The notes under the pieces: generated by a model
Databases searched by the model: none
The model's input: only the letters and a program-made list of their open reading frames with translations
Told to the model about the DNA's origin: nothing
DNA from: an uncultured Bacteroidota bacterium
GTDB lineage: Bacteria > Bacteroidota > Bacteroidia > Flavobacteriales > Flavobacteriaceae
DNA length: 64,000 nt
Reading direction: 5' to 3'
NCBI GenBank assembly: GCA_902604715.1
Contig: CACLAD010000004.1
Coordinates: 1-64,000 of the forward strand
Part shown: positions 20,164 through 30,100 of the stretch, one piece after another
Position numbering within the stretch: position 1 is the stretch's first letter
How the letters are laid out: every line of letters begins with the position of its first letter
Position numbers and translations under genes: made by a program

Positions 20164-21375
20164 ATGAATAAAATAAACCTAATAATTATAATCTGTTTGC
20201 AATTTGTTTTTAGAATTGAATCGCAAAACTATAACCCTGATTTGTTTTTAAAAGATTATTCGGTGGATATGATAATCACAACACAAGTAAAAGCGGAGGG
20301 AAATAAGGCTATTCTTAGAGGAACAGAAGCCAAGAAAAATAGAAATTTTGTTTTAGAAAATTACAATGGCATTCAGCCCTCAATTTACCCAGCATGGGAT
20401 GAAGGATTCTGGCCAAAGAAAAAACCAGAGTCATTAAAAGACTTTAGTTTTGATACAAAATTTTTTGACGAATTAGTAAACTGGGGGATAGAAAATGACT
20501 TTCATATAATGCATCACTGTTTAATCTTTCCAAATAAATATTTTCCAAAATGGTTCTCAAAAACTAACTACACAGATAATGAACTAGAATATATTCTTGA
20601 AAAATTCATTGTAAAGGTTTTAAACTCAAATGATAATAAAAATAAAGTTGATGTGTTTAATGTAATCAATGAGATTTTTGCCATGGGTAAATCAGGGAAA
20701 TACAGAGTTTCAGGAAACGAAAAAGAGGATTGTAAATGGATGGATATGGGTTTTGAAAAAGATAATTCAGGACTTGTTGGCGAACAGAATATCAATAGTG
20801 AGCACCCCCTTTTTGTTAGAAGAGTTTTTGAAATTGCGTCTGAACTAACGGATGCCAAACTTGAAATAAGAGATTTCAATATTGCTTTTGGTGGAAAAAA
20901 AGCTGATGGTTTATATCAACTTGTAAAACATTTAAAAAACTCAGGGGTAAGAATTGATGCTGTGGGTTTTCAATGTCATCTGAATGTAGGGATAAATTAC
21001 AACTATGAAAACCTTAGAAAAAATATTAAAAGGTTTATAGAGCTGGGAGTTGAAGTTTATATTACAGAGTTAGATGTGGGATTAAATCTTTGGGGGCAAG
21101 GAGGTAATCACAAAAAGGTTTCGGATGTAATTAAGACCCAAAGTGATTGGAATAATTTTTTTGAGGAACAAAACAAAATATATTATAATCTGGTTAAAAC
21201 CGCGAAAGAATCAGGTGTTAAACTTATCAGTGATTGGGGTTTCCGAGACGATATTCCATATGGTGGCTGGAGAAAAGATCAAAAGGCATGGATGGTTAAT
21301 AAGAACTACTCGAGAAAGGGAGCGTACTATTCAGTTCTAAAAGCGCTTTATGATGCAGATCAAAATAAAAAATAA
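20164..21375 (+). CDS. Divergent GH10-like glycoside hydrolase, secreted
   Basis: VFNVINEIFAMG and VYITELDVG acid/base and nucleophile regions, LISDWGFRDD C-terminal strand; signal peptide. Confidence 0.85.
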   Translation: MNKINLIIIICLQFVFRIESQNYNPDLFLKDYSVDMIITTQVKAEGNKAILRGTEAKKNRNFVLENYNGIQPSIYPAWDEGFWPKKKPESLKDFSFDTKFFDELVNWGIENDFHIMHHCLIFPNKYFPKWFSKTNYTDNELEYILEKFIVKVLNSNDNKNKVDVFNVINEIFAMGKSGKYRVSGNEKEDCKWMDMGFEKDNSGLVGEQNINSEHPLFVRRVFEIASELTDAKLEIRDFNIAFGGKKADGLYQLVKHLKNSGVRIDAVGFQCHLNVGINYNYENLRKNIKRFIELGVEVYITELDVGLNLWGQGGNHKKVSDVIKTQSDWNNFFEEQNKIYYNLVKTAKESGVKLISDWGFRDDIPYGGWRKDQKAWMVNKNYSRKGAYYSVLKALYDADQNKK

Positions 21376-21420
21376 AATTTTCAGGAATATTATTTCTGAC
21401 ATTTTTATGTAAATTATCAT

Positions 21421-23412
21421 ATGAAAAAAAATTTATTAATTTTTTTAACATTTATAGCCCTAAAGGGTTTAGCCCAAAGTACCTCATTTGAAATTGTTGA
21501 AGAAATGGGTAGGGGTATTAATTTAGGGAATGTTCTAAGTGCTCCAATTGAGGGTAATTGGGCTTTTTCGGTCTATGAAGAATATTTTGACCAAGTTAAA
21601 GATGAAGGATTTAGCAACGTAAGAATTCCTGTTGATTTTTTTGGGGGTAACTTTTTGAATGCAGATTACACTGTGAATGGAAGTGAAAGAACTCTTAGTA
21701 GTTTGTCAAACTGCGATGACAACTCGTGTTTTTCAGAGTTAGCAGGCACCCAAAATCAATATGATGGAAGTCCAGATGATTATTATGTTAATCCTTTGTA
21801 CTTGGATAGGCTACAACAAATTGTTGACTGGTCAATATCAAAAGGACTAGTTACAATAATTGACTTTCATGGAGCTAGACTAAAAGAAAATTTTCTTTAC
21901 ACTTTTGACCAAAATGACATAAACGGGGTGAACTACTATTCAGATCCAACATCGGCAAAAAGAATTGCGGACTTAAATAAATTTAAAGCAATCTGGAGAG
22001 ATATTGCAGAAAGATTTAAAGATTATCCAGAAACATTACTATTTGAAGTTTTCAATGAACCTTATTTTTGGCTTTCAGCTAATGAAATATCTACCATTTC
22101 CAGTGACATAATTAACATTGTAAGGTCATCAGGCTCTAACAATGAATCCCGTAAAATAATTATTACAGGAGGAGACACTAACAGCTGGGAAGTTATTTTT
22201 CAAATACCAAATGATTTGATTAATTCTGACCCAAACTTAATAGCGACATTTCACTATTATCAACCAATGAGTTTTACATCATCAATGCAGGAGAACAATA
22301 ATAATTTTAATCTGAGTCAAAATGCAAAAAATCAAATTACACAAAGATTTGGTCAGATTAACTCATGGTCAACAACAAATAATATACCTGTTTATCTAGG
22401 TGAATTTGGAGCAGATAATGAAAATGGAATAAATTATTGGGTAGGAGGGTCTAACGGTGCTTTTGGCGGCCCAAATCCTGCAGATAGAATTGAATATCAT
22501 AGACATATTGCTGAGCAAGCAATATTAAATAATTTTTCGTTTTCTGCTTGGTGTGCTGGTAACAAATCAACCAAAACCATAAGTTTAAGAACTGATAACC
22601 CTGATAATGAAAATATTATTACAGGAGATTGGGTTGAAGAGGTTAAGGACGCATTATTGGGAATTGGTTGCTATAGTACTAATGACGTCTTAATACAAAA
22701 CCCTGATTTTGAATGTGGCATTAATAATGGTTGGGGGTTATCAACCTTTAGCGGTGCACAAGCTAATTTTTCTGAAACTGAAACTGAATCCTATGAAGGA
22801 AAGTCGGCTAAAATTGAGGTTACAGAGTTGGCTACAAGTAATTCTGGGTTCAATAAGGTAATTTTGAATAATCAGGAATATGATCAGGATTTAAGCGGTA
22901 AAACGATTAATATAAAATTCCATGCTAAGTCAAGCTCTGATAACAATGAATCTATTTCAATAAAAATTAGGTTAAAGCTAGGTAGTAGTGGTAATAATTA
23001 TATTGTTTCAGATGAATTAACCCTTGGTTCAGAATATAACCTTTATGAATTTGAATTTAATATTGACGAGACCTATGATACTCATAAATTACAAGTATTA
23101 TGTGGGAATGCTATTGGCGAATATTTCTTTGATAATTTTGAAACAACAATTAATGACCAATCATTTTCAAATTATGATGAAATTCTTAAAGATGTGGTCT
23201 TCTTTCCAATACCATTTGAAAATAATTTATACTTCAACTCAAATCAAAATTTAGATGTTAGTATATATAGTATAGACGGGAAACTAATAAGTATCTTAAA
23301 ACTACAAAGTGAGACAGGGAAAGTAAATCTTGACTTTCTTGAAAAAGGTGTATATATATTAAAGTACTTCGTTGAGGGGGTAAATTATTACAAAAGGATA
23401 ATTAAAAATTAA
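21421..23412 (+). CDS. GH5 glycoside hydrolase with CBM-like domain and T9SS sorting domain
   Basis: MGRGINLGNVL, LLFEVFNEPYF, PVYLGEFGADN; beta-sandwich-like C-terminal part; T9SS-like end. Confidence 0.88.
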   Translation: MKKNLLIFLTFIALKGLAQSTSFEIVEEMGRGINLGNVLSAPIEGNWAFSVYEEYFDQVKDEGFSNVRIPVDFFGGNFLNADYTVNGSERTLSSLSNCDDNSCFSELAGTQNQYDGSPDDYYVNPLYLDRLQQIVDWSISKGLVTIIDFHGARLKENFLYTFDQNDINGVNYYSDPTSAKRIADLNKFKAIWRDIAERFKDYPETLLFEVFNEPYFWLSANEISTISSDIINIVRSSGSNNESRKIIITGGDTNSWEVIFQIPNDLINSDPNLIATFHYYQPMSFTSSMQENNNNFNLSQNAKNQITQRFGQINSWSTTNNIPVYLGEFGADNENGINYWVGGSNGAFGGPNPADRIEYHRHIAEQAILNNFSFSAWCAGNKSTKTISLRTDNPDNENIITGDWVEEVKDALLGIGCYSTNDVLIQNPDFECGINNGWGLSTFSGAQANFSETETESYEGKSAKIEVTELATSNSGFNKVILNNQEYDQDLSGKTINIKFHAKSSSDNNESISIKIRLKLGSSGNNYIVSDELTLGSEYNLYEFEFNIDETYDTHKLQVLCGNAIGEYFFDNFETTINDQSFSNYDEILKDVVFFPIPFENNLYFNSNQNLDVSIYSIDGKLISILKLQSETGKVNLDFLEKGVYILKYFVEGVNYYKRIIKN

Positions 23413-23424
23413 GACTATCCTTCA

Positions 23425-24474
23425 TTAAAGAATTGAAAAATCATTATAGGGTTCAAGTGTTTTGATTAACCCATCCTCGTCGTATTGAATTTCAGCAATT
23501 TTAACAGATCTCAAATGCGTAACACCTTTTGAAAGTGAAGAATCATGATAAAATAAATACCATTTACCCTTGAATTCACAAATTGAATGGTGAGATGTCC
23601 AGCCGACAACTGGGTTTAAAATTTTTCCTTTGTAAGAAAATGGGCCATAAGGATTATCACCAATTGCATAGCAAATAAAATGTGTGTCTCCCGTTGAATA
23701 TGAAAAATAGTATTTGCCGTTATACTTATGCACCCATGCAGCTTCAAAAAAACGTCTTTCGTTATCACCAGCTAATAGCAATTTACCTTTTTCATCAAGT
23801 ATTTGTACCTCCCTTGGTTTTTCAGCAAATTCTAATAAATCATCTGACATTTTTGCTACAAAAGGTAAAAGAGCTGGTTCATCATCATTTGGAAGAAAAG
23901 CTATTGGGCTTGTAGAATTATTGGGGTTAAAAACCCCGTTTCTCCATCTTTGTAATTGGCCACCCCAGATACCTCCAAAGTACATATAATATTCTCCATT
24001 ATCGTCTTTATAAACTGCAGGGTCTATTGAAAAACTTCCTTCAATTGGTTTATCCATTGGAGTAAAAGGGCCCTCTGGGTTTTCACCAACTGCAACGCCA
24101 ATTCTAAAAACACCTTTATAATCTTTTGCTGGAAAAAACAGATAATATTTTCCATCTTTCTCATTTGCGTCTGGAGCCCACATTTGTTTTTCAGCCCATT
24201 TCACATTATCTACATGTAATGCAATTCCATGATCTTTGACAGTACTGTCTATATCTTCCATTGAAAATACATGATAGTCTTCCATAGCAAAATGACTTCC
24301 TAAATCATCAAATGCATCACCAGCGTCTATATCGTGAGAAGGATATATGTAAATCTTTCCGTCAAAGACATGTGCAGATGGATCGGCAGTATAGAGATGA
24401 GTAATTATGTGTGGTGATATTGATCTTTTATTTAAATCTTCAAAATCAATATGGTCGATACTATTCTCTGGCAT
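23425..24474 (-). CDS. GH43 glycoside hydrolase (beta-xylosidase/arabinofuranosidase type)
   Basis: YTADPSAHVFDGKIYIYPSHD, MWAPDANEKDGKYYLFFPAKD, SIDPAVYKDDNGEYYMYFGG; no clear signal peptide. Confidence 0.92.
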   Translation of the reverse strand: MPENSIDHIDFEDLNKRSISPHIITHLYTADPSAHVFDGKIYIYPSHDIDAGDAFDDLGSHFAMEDYHVFSMEDIDSTVKDHGIALHVDNVKWAEKQMWAPDANEKDGKYYLFFPAKDYKGVFRIGVAVGENPEGPFTPMDKPIEGSFSIDPAVYKDDNGEYYMYFGGIWGGQLQRWRNGVFNPNNSTSPIAFLPNDDEPALLPFVAKMSDDLLEFAEKPREVQILDEKGKLLLAGDNERRFFEAAWVHKYNGKYYFSYSTGDTHFICYAIGDNPYGPFSYKGKILNPVVGWTSHHSICEFKGKWYLFYHDSSLSKGVTHLRSVKIAEIQYDEDGLIKTLEPYNDFSIL

Positions 24475-24482
24475 TGTGTTCT

Positions 24483-25916
24483 CTAACTTTTTCTTTTTTT
24501 CAATAAATCTTTTTCAATCTTCTCCTCCATCTTTTTATCAATGACATAAAAGAATAGCAAAGCAGCGGCAACTAAAAAAGGAATTGAGGGAAAGATACTA
24601 ACCAACATTTTAGTGCCTAAAATTGCAGATTCAGTTTGCTCACCTACGCTATTTGGAACATAACCATAGCTACCTAATACAGACGCTACTAATGCGCCCC
24701 CAATACTTAAGCCAAGCTTTAGGCCTACCATCATTGCTGAAAAAATTATTGCCGTAGCTCTTCTGTTGTTTTTCCATTCTGAATAATCTGCGACATCTGC
24801 AATCATTGCCCAAAGCAATGGTATTGTAATCCCGTAAAAAAACCCATGAAATATTTGGGCACCAAAAATTAAATTAATGGAATCAGGTGAGAGAATATAA
24901 AAAACTAAAATGAATAAAGTTGATATAAATAAAAACACCCCAAAAACATTTCTTTTCCCATATTTGTCAGCTAACATTTTTGAGAGGCTTATTCCAGCAA
25001 TCATAAATATAATACCTCCAGCATTAAAGAGTCCAAATCCAGCAGATACAGGATCATTGCCAAAAAAATTAATTCCAATATTTGATAAGAAATCCAGTAT
25101 TGGTGAAATGAAATTACTCAGGGAATTTTCTGAAACGTAGTTTTCAAAATAATAAACATAAGCGCCTCCCTTCATTGAAAGTGTTATAAATAATAGAGTA
25201 GTTATAGTCAACATAATTACCCACGGAATATTTTTAATTAGATCTTTAATATCTTCTAGTAAACTTGATGATTGCTCTTGGGTTGGAACAATTCTTTCCT
25301 TAGTGGTTATAAAAGTAATTAGTAATAGAATCGTTCCGATAACTGCCAGCCAGGTCATGGTTATTTCAATCCCGAGCGCTTTGTCTCCATCACCAGCATA
25401 CATAATAATTGGTAGCATGAATACCTGAACAAAAAATTGCGCAAACATGACTGCAACAAATCTATATGCTGAAATACTATTTCTCTCTTTCATATCACCA
25501 GTTATAACTCCGCTAAGTGCTGAGTAAGGTAAATTGCTTCCTGCATATAATAACAATAATAAAGTATAGGTAACTACCGCATAAATTACTTTGCCACTGT
25601 ATGAAAAGTCAGGTGTGGTAAAAGCTAATACTGAAGTAACCCCAAGTGGTAATGCAGTCCATAATATCCAGGGTCTAAACTTTCCCCATTTGCTATTTGT
25701 TCTATCAGCTAATGCACCAATAATTGGATTGAATCCAATAGCAGCAGCTGTACCAACAAAAAAAATGATAGCAGTTGCATCATCCGCGTTTAAGCCATAA
25801 ATATCAGTATAGAAATATGCTAAATATGTGATTAAAGTTTGGAATACAAGATTAGCTGATAAGTCTCCTAGACTGTATCCAATCTTTTCTTTAATCGAAA
25901 GGGGTTGTGTAGTCAT
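24483..25916 (-). CDS. GPH-family (glycoside-pentoside-hexuronide) cation symporter
   Basis: KIGYSLGDLSANLVFQTL, ADRTNSKWGKFRPWIL, ADVADYSEWKNNRRATAIIFSAM. Confidence 0.92.
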   Translation of the reverse strand: MTTQPLSIKEKIGYSLGDLSANLVFQTLITYLAYFYTDIYGLNADDATAIIFFVGTAAAIGFNPIIGALADRTNSKWGKFRPWILWTALPLGVTSVLAFTTPDFSYSGKVIYAVVTYTLLLLLYAGSNLPYSALSGVITGDMKERNSISAYRFVAVMFAQFFVQVFMLPIIMYAGDGDKALGIEITMTWLAVIGTILLLITFITTKERIVPTQEQSSSLLEDIKDLIKNIPWVIMLTITTLLFITLSMKGGAYVYYFENYVSENSLSNFISPILDFLSNIGINFFGNDPVSAGFGLFNAGGIIFMIAGISLSKMLADKYGKRNVFGVFLFISTLFILVFYILSPDSINLIFGAQIFHGFFYGITIPLLWAMIADVADYSEWKNNRRATAIIFSAMMVGLKLGLSIGGALVASVLGSYGYVPNSVGEQTESAILGTKMLVSIFPSIPFLVAAALLFFYVIDKKMEEKIEKDLLKKRKS

Positions 25917-25919
25917 ATA

Positions 25920-27032
25920 TTATTTGATTTTTGAAAAGTCAATATTTAGTAATTCAAATAAAGCAGGCTTCTTGTTATATTCTCTATCGAATAATAATGG
26001 GTAGTCTGTTCTGCCTCTAATTGGATTTTCATTTCTCCACGTATACTTATCGGTAGTACCCCAAAAAGTTACCCTGCTAATTTTATCATGATGCTTTACA
26101 AATAACTCAAAAATCTCTTTATATCTCCTGGTTAATTTTTTTTGAATATTTTTGGGTATCCCAGATTGATATGGATCCCATTTTTTATCACCTTCGAATT
26201 TTTTAAATTCTTCTCTTGCTATACCTGCTAACTCATAGGGGTTTGGAATTACCGTTATATCAAGCTCGGTTATCATTACATCAACACCTGTAGCTGCTAA
26301 GTCAACAATTGTTTCTTCAATTTCCTTAATGCTAGGGAAATGAAGGTCCCAATGAGCCTGAATACCAACTGCATCTATTCTTATTCCTTTTTCCTTTAAA
26401 GAGTTAATTATCCTAATAGCACCTTCTCTTTTCTTTGGCTTATACAGATTGTAATCATTGTATGCAAGCTCAACATTCGGGTCAGTATCATTTGCATATT
26501 GAAATACTTTTTCAATATAGTCATCACCCATCATTTCAAGAAATACGGTCTCTCTAAGCGACCCATCATCATTTAATGCTTCGTTGACTACATCCCACAT
26601 ATCGACCTTGCCTTTAAATCTTGTGACCATTTGAAATATGTGATTTTTTAAATGCAGGTGGAATTTAGCTTTGTCATTGATTTCTGAAACATACTCAGGA
26701 ACTTGATTGTGCCAAACCAAAGTATGACCTAATAAATACATATCATTTTCTTTAGCAAAATCTGTGATTTTCTGAGCATTTGAAAATGTAAACTTTGAAT
26801 ACTCTGGATGTGAGTGCATCCACTTCATTGAGTTTTCAGGAGTTACAGAATTAAAATCTTCAGAAACAATTTTTAAAATTTTTTCGTCTTTATCAATAAT
26901 TTGATAATCCTCCTGATTAATAGTTGCTCCAATTAAAAAGTAATCTTCAAATTTTTCTTTTAAAGTCTCTTTTTCTTGAGAACAAGCAAGAAATGGTATT
27001 GAGATAAATAATGAAATTAATATTCTTTTCAT
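25920..27032 (-). CDS. Canonical GH10 endo-1,4-beta-xylanase, lipoprotein
   Basis: FLACSQ lipobox, ENSMKWMHSHPE, GHTLVWHNQVPEYV, VDMWDVVNEALNDDG, VMITELDI. Confidence 0.95.
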   Translation of the reverse strand: MKRILISLFISIPFLACSQEKETLKEKFEDYFLIGATINQEDYQIIDKDEKILKIVSEDFNSVTPENSMKWMHSHPEYSKFTFSNAQKITDFAKENDMYLLGHTLVWHNQVPEYVSEINDKAKFHLHLKNHIFQMVTRFKGKVDMWDVVNEALNDDGSLRETVFLEMMGDDYIEKVFQYANDTDPNVELAYNDYNLYKPKKREGAIRIINSLKEKGIRIDAVGIQAHWDLHFPSIKEIEETIVDLAATGVDVMITELDITVIPNPYELAGIAREEFKKFEGDKKWDPYQSGIPKNIQKKLTRRYKEIFELFVKHHDKISRVTFWGTTDKYTWRNENPIRGRTDYPLLFDREYNKKPALFELLNIDFSKIK

Positions 27033-27047
27033 ATAAATTTAAGGTAT

Positions 27048-27080
27048 TAAAAAAATGCCAGATAAAAATTTATCTGGCAT
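27048..27080 (-). terminator. Rho-independent terminator
   Basis: ATGCCAGATAAA-AA-TTTATCTGGCAT with A7 on the plus strand giving a U-tract downstream on the minus strand. Confidence 0.85.
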
Positions 27081-27103
27081 TCTTTATTTATTGGCTTAAT
27101 AAA

Positions 27104-30100
27104 TTATCTAACAACTAGTTTAGATACTTTACTTTGTCCATCAACTGTAACTTTCAGCATGTAGAAACCACTATTGAATGAACTCACATCAAGTGTGTTT
27201 CCATTAATAACAGTATCCATTACTTTTCTACCAGTCACAGTAAATACTTGGATTTCTTTAGATCCTTGTACCGGAGTTACAATAGTAACATAGTTACCAT
27301 CAACTGGGTTAGGATAAATCATCATATCAAGTATTTCATTATCACTTGTAGATAGTGTACCATCTATACAGATGTCATCGATGTTCCAATCAGCACCATA
27401 AGTACTATTAAGCTGGAATCCGATTACAACACTTTCAGCACTTGGTATACTAAATGTTCTCTGTACAAATACATCTTCAGCATCAGTACCGATTACATCA
27501 TTTAATAATACCCATGTAGCAGTTGTTGGATCACCTGCATAATCAGTTGCGTACCATACGTTGTGTGCAGTAGCATCAGCTGACCAGTTTAGATATTCAA
27601 AGTAGGATACAGTTGCTGTTCCTTCTGATAAACCAGATGTATCATATGATGGGGAAATTGCCCAGTCATCATATGCAGCATCTGATGGTAGGTAACCGTG
27701 ACCTAATGCAGCAGCTGAATCTCCATTTGCTGGAGTATCAATTTGCCAATCAGAAGTTAAACCACCTAGATCAATAAATGTCCATCCTTCTGTTCCATCC
27801 TCAAAGTCTTCACACAATGGGAATGTTACAGGGGCAGCACATTCTACAAATGGATATGGACACCCTGAATCACATGTTGTTTCTGAACCGTCAGTACAGT
27901 TAACTTCACCATACGTCCACGCTCCCTCAACTTTATATGCCCAAGAATCCATGTATTCCCATGCTTCACCAGTACCATCAACATCAACATCACCGAATAC
28001 TTCGATAACACCTCCGCCAAAGTAAAGCTCGATAGCATCATCACCATTTTGTGAAATATCACTACTTGCTTGTAGTACTTGGTCAAAGCCAGTCATTCCG
28101 TAAGCTTCCATTGCTTCTAGAGATCTAGCAACTAATATATGTTGACCAGCAGTTGCTGAACCTTCTGGGAAGACATATTCTTCACCGTCAGTACCACCAC
28201 CGTTGTTAGCAACACCAATTCCATAGTTAGACAGGTCAGCAATATCTTCAGTAACAAGTACATGTATTGCTTTACCGTCAGAACCAGCACTTGGAACTGT
28301 AAAGTCAATGATACCTTGTAGTACCATCATACCATCTTCTGAAGCTGCACAACCTACACCATCACCAGAGCAATCTCCGAAGCAGTGTAATAAGTATGTG
28401 TCACCATCAAATTCAGGTAGCATTCTATCATTATAGTTGTTTACGTCAGCACATTCTTGACCGGTTAAGTCTTCTTTAGCACCCCAGTCACCACCGTCAC
28501 CAGGTCCGTTTAAGAATATATAATTCGCTCCAACTTGATCTGTGTTCACCTCAAGTGTAACTTCATATATTCCGTCTCCGTCGTCATCAGACATTGCGTG
28601 ACCTTGTGCGTCTCCAAATGCACCACCACCTAAATACATACCACTATCACCAACGGTAATATTAGCCGTATCAACAGCAAATGTTAAATTGTAAACTTGA
28701 CCAGGTGTTTCACCAGGACATAAGTTCCAGAATACTGTATCTAGTGTCATGTCAGCACCAGCGACTGTAAATGCTCTGTTGGTATATGTACCATCAGTAA
28801 CCGTACAACCTTCAACAGCTCCGATTGATCCAAATTCTTCCTGAACACTCCATCCGTTAATAGTGAACTTATATTCATAGTCACCATCTTCTAATGCAAC
28901 TGTTACAGTCCAAATTCCGTCTCCATCATCGTCGTTCATTGGAGTACAGTCTCCACACCATCCAACAAAGTTACCGTTTAAGTAAACAATATCACTGTCA
29001 GCTAATCCTCCAGGATAGTTACTCATGTTTACATTGAATGTAACATCATAAGTAGTTGATGGAGCAGGACATTCTCCTGTACCATTACCTGAACATTCTC
29101 CAAAGCAGTGTAATAATGTATAATCTTCTTCTCCTACTGGATCTAAGATTCTGTCATCATAGTTGGCTGGATCAGCACAATCTTGACCATTTAAATTTTC
29201 TTTAGTTCCCCAGTCAGATGAACCGTTAGGGCTATTAAAGAATATGTAGTTTCCTGTAGTACCAGGTGCTAAAGCAATAGTAGTTACCCAAACACCATCA
29301 CCATCATCATCTGATAATGCGTAAGCGTCAGAACCACCAAGAACTCCACCACCAACATAGATGCCATTTGCACCTACTTCAATGTTCTCAGTATTTACAC
29401 TGAATGTAACATTTGTTAAAGCAGCAGCACAAGTGACAGCAAAGTCAAGTGTATCACCACTTACAGAACTGTCAGAATCAATTTCTACAAAGATAGTACC
29501 ATCAGTAGAAGTAATTGCCTGACCAGTATGATCACCAGAAGCATTATACAATACATTGCCAGCACCATCTGTGATGATAAGGAAATCATAATTATTTTCT
29601 GTTGAACCAGTAACCGTTACAGTTACTTCTCCACCAGGGTTTGAAGCACTAAATAATGTACCTGATTCATTGTTACCGTAAGTATATGAATAAGTTGTAT
29701 CACAAGCTATCGCACCACCTGTAGTTGTAAAAGCAACTGTTGCTTCAACAGCAGGGTCTAATGCTTGATGATTTGCATCAACTAACGAGAAAACAATTGT
29801 GTGATCACCATTAGGTAAATCACTCAATGTAAGGTCGTCAGATGAGTATACCATAACTTCTGCACCACCATTCAATGAATAGTGAATGTGTCCGTCTACA
29901 CCATCTCCTTGACCAACAGTAAAGTTTTCTAATGTAAATGAGAAAGTTGCAGAAGCTGTACCTGTAGTTACACCTACACTCATTGAAGGATCACTTGAAC
30001 ATACAATACTTGCAGTAGCTTGAGCACCTGAACTAACTGTGTAAGAAACACCGTTTACGCTAATAGATGCACCATTCCAGCCATCGCCGTAAGAATCGTT

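Noticed and set aside
23682-23989. Overlapping plus-strand ORFs antisense to GH43
   Set aside because: Antisense to strongly conserved coding sequence; no recognisable motifs.
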